Notes under the pieces: model-generated | What the model saw: the letters and a program-made list of their open reading frames with translations, nothing else | What the model was told of the DNA's origin: nothing | The model's database searches: none | Program-made: the position numbers and the translations under genes | Assembly (NCBI GenBank): GCA_014359885.1 | Contig: JACIYN010000017.1 | Coordinates: 97,001-161,000 of the forward strand | Reading direction: 5' to 3' | Length of the DNA: 64,000 nucleotides | Source: Desulfacinum sp. | GTDB taxonomy: Bacteria > Desulfobacterota > Syntrophobacteria > Syntrophobacterales > DSM-9756 | Part shown: piece by piece, positions 58,315-64,000 of the stretch | Layout of the letters: every line of letters starts with the position of its first letter | Position numbering within the stretch: the first letter of the stretch is position 1

Positions 58315-59786
58315 CAATTGGGATTCAGCAGCACGTCCGGATGGACCCCGTAGTTGTAGCTGCGCATGCGGAAATAGTTTTCCAGCAGCCCCACCTTCTG
58401 ATCCACGTAGTCGTAGATCTTCAGGCGGCGTCCGTTGGAGCCGTTCCCGTTGCCCCCGTGGCCGTTGCCCCCGTCTCCGTTCTTGTAGAGGTTCCGGATG
58501 GCATGGGCCAAGCCCTTCTTGAAAAAGAGGGGAACGGCCAGGAAGAGGACGTCCGTGGACACCTGCTGGTAGCAGCGCATCAGGCTTTGGGGAGTGAAAA
58601 GAATGGCGGTGGGGCCTGCCTCCGGCAGGTCCTGACAGCAGGTGGGCGCTTCCCGCCCCGGTTGGTCGTCGTCCCCTTCTTCCTCGTCCAGTCCCGGGGA
58701 CGCCGGCCGGGGAATATGGACCGGTATGCCGCGCCGTTCCAGTTCCTGTCCCAGTACCCTCTGCTGCGCATCTCCGCCGCAGATCACCACCAGGGGCCTC
58801 TCCCCGGCCGAAAGCTCTTCCTGGATGTCGTCGGCGATGAGGCGCGTTCGCTCTTCATCGGTCATGAGCGCGTGGAGCATGGGGGAATAATCGTCTTCAC
58901 CTGCGTAGGGGTAATCGAAATCGGTGGGACGCGCCACCACGTGGGCTCGGATGATGCCCTTGCCGTCGCGGGCATCCTTTTCGCTGATGCTGTAGACCAC
59001 ATCGCCCATGTAGAAGTAGATGAAGCGGGACAGGTTGTCCCGGCGCTGAGCGGTGTTGGCCAGTCCCAACAGATAGCGACTGTCGAAATTGGGGATGAGC
59101 TGGGTCAGGACCTTCGCGGGGCTACGCTGGCATTCGTCCAGTACCACGAAGCCCACCTTTTCCTTCACGTCCTTCCAAGCGCGCATCATCTCCGCGGTGT
59201 GGGCCACCGTGATCTTCTCTCCCAACTTGTGGTGCCCTTGGACGAAGACGCCGATCTGTTCCAGTGGCACCTGCAGGAAATTCACTATCTTGGTCATCCA
59301 GCCTTCCAGGAGGTCCATGCGCGGGATGAGGACCAAGGTGGGCTGCTTTCGCTGGGCGATGACGTAAAGGGCCGTAACGGTCTTGCCGCTCTTGTAGCCG
59401 CCGATGAGAGTGGCCGAATCGCGGGTCAGGATCTCTTCCGCCGCCTGGAGCTGATATTCCTTGAGACGGCCGTGGAATTCCAGTTCGACGGGGTCCAAGG
59501 TCCGTCTGCGGTCGATCAGCTTGAAGGGCTGATTGAATTTCCGGCAGAGCTCCAGGAGTTGATCCAGGAATCCGCGGGGGAGCAGGTAATTGCGGCCGGC
59601 CTTGCGGATGCAGTTGATCTGGGGCGGGATGCCGCCGATCCACTCTCCCCGGAGATGCCGCGCCTCATACTCGGGGTTTGTGAACACCAAACGTTCCTGG
59701 ATCTTTCGCATGACGGGCGGAATCACATCCCCGTAGGGAATTCGGATTCTTTCTGCTACCGTAATCTTGAGGGTCTTTGCATACAT
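58314..59786 (-). CDS. SF2 helicase-like ATPase with degenerate C-terminal motifs
   Basis: A 490-residue protein. Lobe 1 shows a Q-tip-like FHGRLKEYQLQAAEEIL, Walker A GGYKSGKT near residue 130, motif Ia LVLIPRMD, DEAD-box-type DECQ near 215, and a motif III GLANTAQRRDN near 242. Lobe 2 (from ~295) keeps VVICGGDAQQR but has no QxxGRxxR arginine finger; instead it reads AIRNLYKNG. A Gly/Asn-rich linker (NGDGGNGHGGNGNGSNG) and a basic tail follow. It may therefore be an ATPase/translocase rather than a canonical helicase. The ATG at 59786 follows GGAAGGTGG; 59912 is a TTG and less likely. Coupled to the ATP-grasp-like gene. Confidence 0.75.
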   Translation of the reverse strand: MYAKTLKITVAERIRIPYGDVIPPVMRKIQERLVFTNPEYEARHLRGEWIGGIPPQINCIRKAGRNYLLPRGFLDQLLELCRKFNQPFKLIDRRRTLDPVELEFHGRLKEYQLQAAEEILTRDSATLIGGYKSGKTVTALYVIAQRKQPTLVLIPRMDLLEGWMTKIVNFLQVPLEQIGVFVQGHHKLGEKITVAHTAEMMRAWKDVKEKVGFVVLDECQRSPAKVLTQLIPNFDSRYLLGLANTAQRRDNLSRFIYFYMGDVVYSISEKDARDGKGIIRAHVVARPTDFDYPYAGEDDYSPMLHALMTDEERTRLIADDIQEELSAGERPLVVICGGDAQQRVLGQELERRGIPVHIPRPASPGLDEEEGDDDQPGREAPTCCQDLPEAGPTAILFTPQSLMRCYQQVSTDVLFLAVPLFFKKGLAHAIRNLYKNGDGGNGHGGNGNGSNGRRLKIYDYVDQKVGLLENYFRMRSYNYGVHPDVLLNPN

Positions 59787-59901
59787 GGGAACCAAACCAC
59801 CTTCCATGGGAATTCGAGCTCTCGACATCTGCGCGGGGTCATGATGCTTCCGAAGATCCTTTTGAGAGTGAAATCGCACAGTCTTTTTGAGCCCGTTAAA
59901 C

Positions 59902-59926
59902 AAACTATACAAAAAAAGTATGGTTT
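59902..59926 (-). promoter_or_regulatory. AT-rich palindrome upstream of the SF2-ATPase gene
   Basis: AAACCATAC and GTATAGTTT on the minus strand flank seven T, giving an 8/9 inverted repeat. TATAGT could act as a -10 box. It is conspicuous in otherwise GC-rich DNA and looks like a repressor operator or promoter. The 5' side to 60207 (the rest of the 421-bp gap) holds only a degraded GTAGGG...CCCCTGC palindrome at 60149. Confidence 0.45.
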
Positions 59927-60207
59927 AAGAAAGCCTCTTCCGCACCTCCTCCGAATCACGAAGAAGGAAGGTTTCGCCCTCTTGTGGAGCTTGCCTTCTC
60001 CGTCTCCCTAAGGTAGTCACTGCTCGGAGCGTGTCAGGCCCGTGCGATAAATGGCTCCCGGCACGAGGCCTCGGCACCGGGCATGCCGTCTCGGCGTTGG
60101 TTCCGGACCGAGTCCTGGCCCGCCCGGCGCGTGGAGTCCGCAATCTCCGTAGGGTCGAAAGATTTTTCGCCCCTGCGGCCACCTAGAAAAGCAAGGAGTA
60201 GACCGAA

Positions 60208-60528
60208 ATGGCCCGCCCCCCGAAAAAAGCCCTGGAACAATTGCTGTCATTGGCCAAGGAATACGAATCCAAACAGAAACAGCTTGACGAACTGGCGGCC
60301 CGAGTTCCCCCTCGGGAGCTTCGGCCCAGTCTCATCGCCATGGGCGAACGGGCCACCGATCGGTTCCGAACCGCACAACAGATTCTCCTGAACCACCTCT
60401 ATTCGGACGAGACGGCTTCAACGCCCGCCGAACCTGTCCGGGAAGCGGCCGCCGCCATGTGTCGGTCCTTTGACGAATTGGTGCTCCTCTTTCACCGGCT
60501 GCTCGACGAGGGGCCCGCTCCGGAATAG
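60208..60528 (+). CDS. Hypothetical helical protein
   Basis: A 106-residue, probably all-helical and cytoplasmic protein (LEQLLSLAKEYESKQKQLDELAARVP; FRTAQQILLNHLYSDE). No motif that I know is present. AAGGAG lies 10 bases before the ATG, supporting a real gene. It converges on mltA with 24 bp between stops. It is transcribed away from the SF2-ATPase gene, leaving a 421-bp divergent region. It could be a regulator or a structural protein, but nothing in the sequence decides this. Confidence 0.6.
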   Translation: MARPPKKALEQLLSLAKEYESKQKQLDELAARVPPRELRPSLIAMGERATDRFRTAQQILLNHLYSDETASTPAEPVREAAAAMCRSFDELVLLFHRLLDEGPAPE

Positions 60529-60552
60529 GGTGGAGCGGCGGCCCGGGACTGC

Positions 60553-61827
60553 TTAATCCAGGACATCGGCAGGTTCGTCGATTTTCTTGAGCACGATATA
60601 GAGATTCCCCGGATGCTTGAGTCGGCCGGCCACGGCTTCGGCCGCGTCGCCGGTGCCGCAGTAAAGGTCCACGCGATGGGGGCCGCGGATGGCACCGCCG
60701 CTGTCCTGGTGGACCACCCAGCGCTGAAACGGCCTGGTCCGGTGGGTTCCGTCCCCGAGCGGCAGGCGCCCCGTCAGGACGGCCGGCACACCGTCCGGGT
60801 ACCAGGCGCTGTCGGCGGCGATGGAACGGCCCGGGGTCAGAGGGACGTGAAGACTTCCCAGAGGCCCTTCCTCGACCCACCGGAAGAAGACGTAGCTGGG
60901 GTTGTGCCAAAGGATCTCCTGCAGCCGTTCCGGATGGTCGTTCAGGAACCGGCGAAGCGTCGGAAGGCTCATCTCTTCGCGTGGAATCCAGCCCCGGGCG
61001 ATGGCGTAGGCTCCGATGCTCCGATAGGGCCGTCCGTTGCCGGCGGCGTAACCCACGCGCCGGGTCGTCCCGTCGGAAAGACGCAGGACTCCAGAGCCCT
61101 GCACGTGGAGGATGAAGGCGTCCACCGGATCCTTCAGCCAGGCCAGCTCCAGGCCTCGCCCCTGCAAGGCTCCCTGCCCGTCGATCTGCCTGCGATCGAA
61201 GTAAGGAACCAGACGATTCCCCTCGATCCTTCCCAGCACCCGGCGCGGCCCGGTCTCGGGAGCCGAAAGCCAGGGAAACTCCTCCAGGGCCACCTGGATC
61301 AGGTCCGGAGGCGGTGAGTACAACGGATAGCGAAAGACGTGGTCGGGCTCCAGGCGCGCTTCCAGAACGGGTTCGTAATACCCCGTGACCAGGACGTTCC
61401 CACCTGAGTGCGCCTGCCTGGGGTATGCGTAGAGATCAAAGTTCCGGGAGAGCGCCGGGAGGCGGAGCTCGCCCCTTTCGAGCATCTCCCTGAGCGATAG
61501 AAGCGTCCGCCGGATCCCATCGGCCGACACCTTCCGGCCCTCCACCTCAAAGGAGATCTCCCGCCCGCCCCTTTCAAAATAGCTGAGCGATCGGGCCAGG
61601 GCTTCTTCCAGGCCTTCCAGTTGCAAGTCGTCTTCCGCGCCGGCCAAGGCGTCCCAGGAGACCCGGGTGAGTTGCGGCTTGGATGGCGTGACCGATGGGG
61701 GCTTGGGAGCGCATCCGGCCAGGAAGAGGAGCGCGGCCAGGAGCGTGGCCATGCGCCGGCTGGGCCCAAGGATCTTGCCTGTCCCGGTGCCGGTCCGGGA
61801 AGCGGGATGGGGTTTTTGCATCGCCAT
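60553..61827 (-). CDS. mltA: Membrane-bound lytic murein transglycosylase A
   Basis: A ~424-residue outer-membrane lipoprotein enzyme that cleaves peptidoglycan. A lipoprotein signal with lipobox LFLAGC lies near residues 34-40. The MltA barrel includes VTGYYEPVLEARLEPD near 148 and RGLELAWLKDPVDAFILHVQGSG near 240. The C-terminal 3D domain has DSGGAIRGPHRVDLYCG with three conserved aspartates. The ATG at 61827 is a reasonable start, as is an ATG at 61752 just before the signal; the 691-residue track ORF runs antisense through ahcY and is not used. It converges on the 106-residue gene. Confidence 0.92.
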   Translation of the reverse strand: MAMQKPHPASRTGTGTGKILGPSRRMATLLAALLFLAGCAPKPPSVTPSKPQLTRVSWDALAGAEDDLQLEGLEEALARSLSYFERGGREISFEVEGRKVSADGIRRTLLSLREMLERGELRLPALSRNFDLYAYPRQAHSGGNVLVTGYYEPVLEARLEPDHVFRYPLYSPPPDLIQVALEEFPWLSAPETGPRRVLGRIEGNRLVPYFDRRQIDGQGALQGRGLELAWLKDPVDAFILHVQGSGVLRLSDGTTRRVGYAAGNGRPYRSIGAYAIARGWIPREEMSLPTLRRFLNDHPERLQEILWHNPSYVFFRWVEEGPLGSLHVPLTPGRSIAADSAWYPDGVPAVLTGRLPLGDGTHRTRPFQRWVVHQDSGGAIRGPHRVDLYCGTGDAAEAVAGRLKHPGNLYIVLKKIDEPADVLD

Positions 61828-61924
61828 GGTGTAGGGAATCTCCCGGTCTTGAAACGGCCCGGGGCACGGCCTGGCGGCGTGCCCCGGAGGGGTGTGCTCC
61901 ATTGTTGATTGGGGTGCCATTCCT

Positions 61925-61952
61925 GTAGGCAGGGTTCGCGAACCGTCCCTAC
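61925..61952 (+). repeat. Degenerate GTAGGGGC palindrome, GGTTCGCGAACC centre
   Basis: GTAGGCAGGGTTCGCGAACCGTCCCTAC with an arm mutated on the left, between mltA and ahcY. Confidence 0.6.
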
Positions 61953-62006
61953 CCTTCAGGAGGAGGCACGATCCCGGACGCGGGGAAATGGCATTGGGAC
62001 AACTTC

Positions 62007-63479
<1,473 letters not shown>

Positions 63480-63539
63480 AGGAGCTTGTCTGACAATGGC
63501 TCTCCGAGACAAGAGCCCGAGCTATGGGCCCTCTTTTCG

Positions 63540-63659
63540 TAGCCGCGGGGCTTCAGCCCCGCGGAAAGGGCCATCGCAACTGCATGAAGCGACAGGAAAT
63601 ACGCGATGGCCCATCCAACGTTCGGGGGGTTCTTTCGCAGCCCTAAAGGGCTGCGCTAC
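63540..63659 (+). repeat. GTAG...CTAC multi-hairpin interspersed element, copy 8
   Basis: The best-preserved copy. The left hairpin is CCGCGGGGCTTCAGCCCCGCGG, the middle GGCCATCGC...GCGATGGCC, the right GCAGCCCTAAAGGGCTGC. With the flanks the unit reaches from about 63480 to 63697, where it abuts the metK stop codon. Confidence 0.9.
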
Positions 63660-63697
63660 GAGAAAAGAGATCATCCGCGGCGTTCTCGGGCGGTCTC

Positions 63698-64000
63698 CTA
63701 CGCCCCCAGCTTGCCGGCCTTCTCGATGAGGATGTCCACCTTGTCCGTCTTTTCCCAGGTGAAGTCCGGATCGTTTCGGCCGAAGTGGCCGTAGCACGAG
63801 GTCTTCTTGTAGATGGGGCGAAGCAGCTTGAGATCCCGGATCATGTTGGCCGGCTTGAAGCTGAAGACCTCCCGCACGATCTTGGCGATCTCGTCGGGCG
63901 GAATCTTGGCGGTGCCGTAGGTGTCGATCATGAGCGACACCGGTTCGGCCACGCCGATGCTGTAGGCCACCTGCACTTCCACCCGGTCGGCCAGGCCGGC
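63698..64000 (-). CDS. metK: S-adenosylmethionine synthetase, C-terminal part, cut by window edge
   Basis: The minus-strand frame runs off the right edge, so only the last ~100 residues are seen. MetK forms S-adenosylmethionine from methionine and ATP. The C-terminal domain blocks are [49 protein letters not shown] and [12 protein letters not shown]. It starts outside the window; the ORF-track start at 63982 is internal. The stop (TAG) lies against the end of repeat copy 8. The next gene downstream on this strand is ahcY, a pathway neighbour. Confidence 0.93.
   Translation of the reverse strand, partial: AGLADRVEVQVAYSIGVAEPVSLMIDTYGTAKIPPDEIAKIVREVFSFKPANMIRDLKLLRPIYKKTSCYGHFGRNDPDFTWEKTDKVDILIEKAGKLGA

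Overview
The window is GC-rich (low-60s percent by eye, not computed) bacterial chromosome. It encodes a Gram-negative cell: the end of lpxK (lipid A), a lytic transglycosylase MltA with a lipobox, and a secreted M16 peptidase. Gene families such as DUF401, a DUF4911-like protein, a bifunctional-nuclease protein, a PurS-PurL fusion and a full LivKHMGF system point to Desulfobacterota, perhaps a Syntrophobacter/Desulfacinum-like lineage. That placement is inference from family knowledge, not from a search.

Layout. 1-8 kb: lpxK end, a DUF401 membrane protein, and a translationally coupled DUF2760 / Hsp70 / Hsp70 operon. 8-11.1 kb (minus): a sulfonate/nitrate-type ABC transporter. 11.4-18.7 kb (plus): a cysteine-cluster protein, a two-domain KaiC-like ATPase, a receiver, a histidine kinase and a multi-PAS hybrid kinase. 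19.1-23.9 kb (plus): livKHMGF. 24.7-26.8 kb: an ECHDC3-like crotonase and a DegT-type aminotransferase. 26.9-42.8 kb is almost continuously minus strand and housekeeping; in transcription order it is a secreted unknown, pgsA, tRNA-Val(GAC), thrS-infC-rpmI-rplT-pheS-pheT, a PilZ protein, mntP, purSL, purQ, purN and a four-helix-bundle protein. 42.9-53.5 kb: DUF4911-like protein, twin cNMP-domain protein, miaB, bifunctional nuclease, adenine deaminase, ferritin-like protein, EamA transporter, Smr protein, RNase D and a YcaO-TPR protein. 54-64 kb: M16 peptidase operon, an odd SF2-ATPase/ATP-grasp-like pair, a small helical protein, mltA, ahcY and the end of metK. The last two belong to the S-adenosylmethionine cycle.

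No prophage, transposase, CRISPR array or defence island is visible. The striking feature is the intergenic space. Nearly every gap longer than 250 bp is built from a few interspersed repeat families: (i) a ~120-bp core (up to ~210 bp with flanks) multi-hairpin element with GTAG...CTAC ends, eight copies; (ii) a 134-bp element, two full copies and one shortened; (iii) a ~120-145-bp element with GGAGCCTGTCCGAGAAC-type terminal inverted repeats, three copies; (iv) 28-bp GTAGGGGC...GCCCCTAC palindromes with exchangeable centres; and (v) tandem 7-bp repeats, which supply the stop codon of five genes. The elements abut and nest, and one provides the purSL stop codon. They look like non-autonomous mobile units whose mobilising enzyme is outside the window.

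Other points worth attention are a probable CTG start codon for infC with an ideal Shine-Dalgarno, a promoter overlapping a palindrome ahead of rpmI-rplT, the degenerate helicase/ATP-grasp-like pair with an AT-rich palindrome upstream, and a terminator hairpin in the tRNA-Val to thrS interval.
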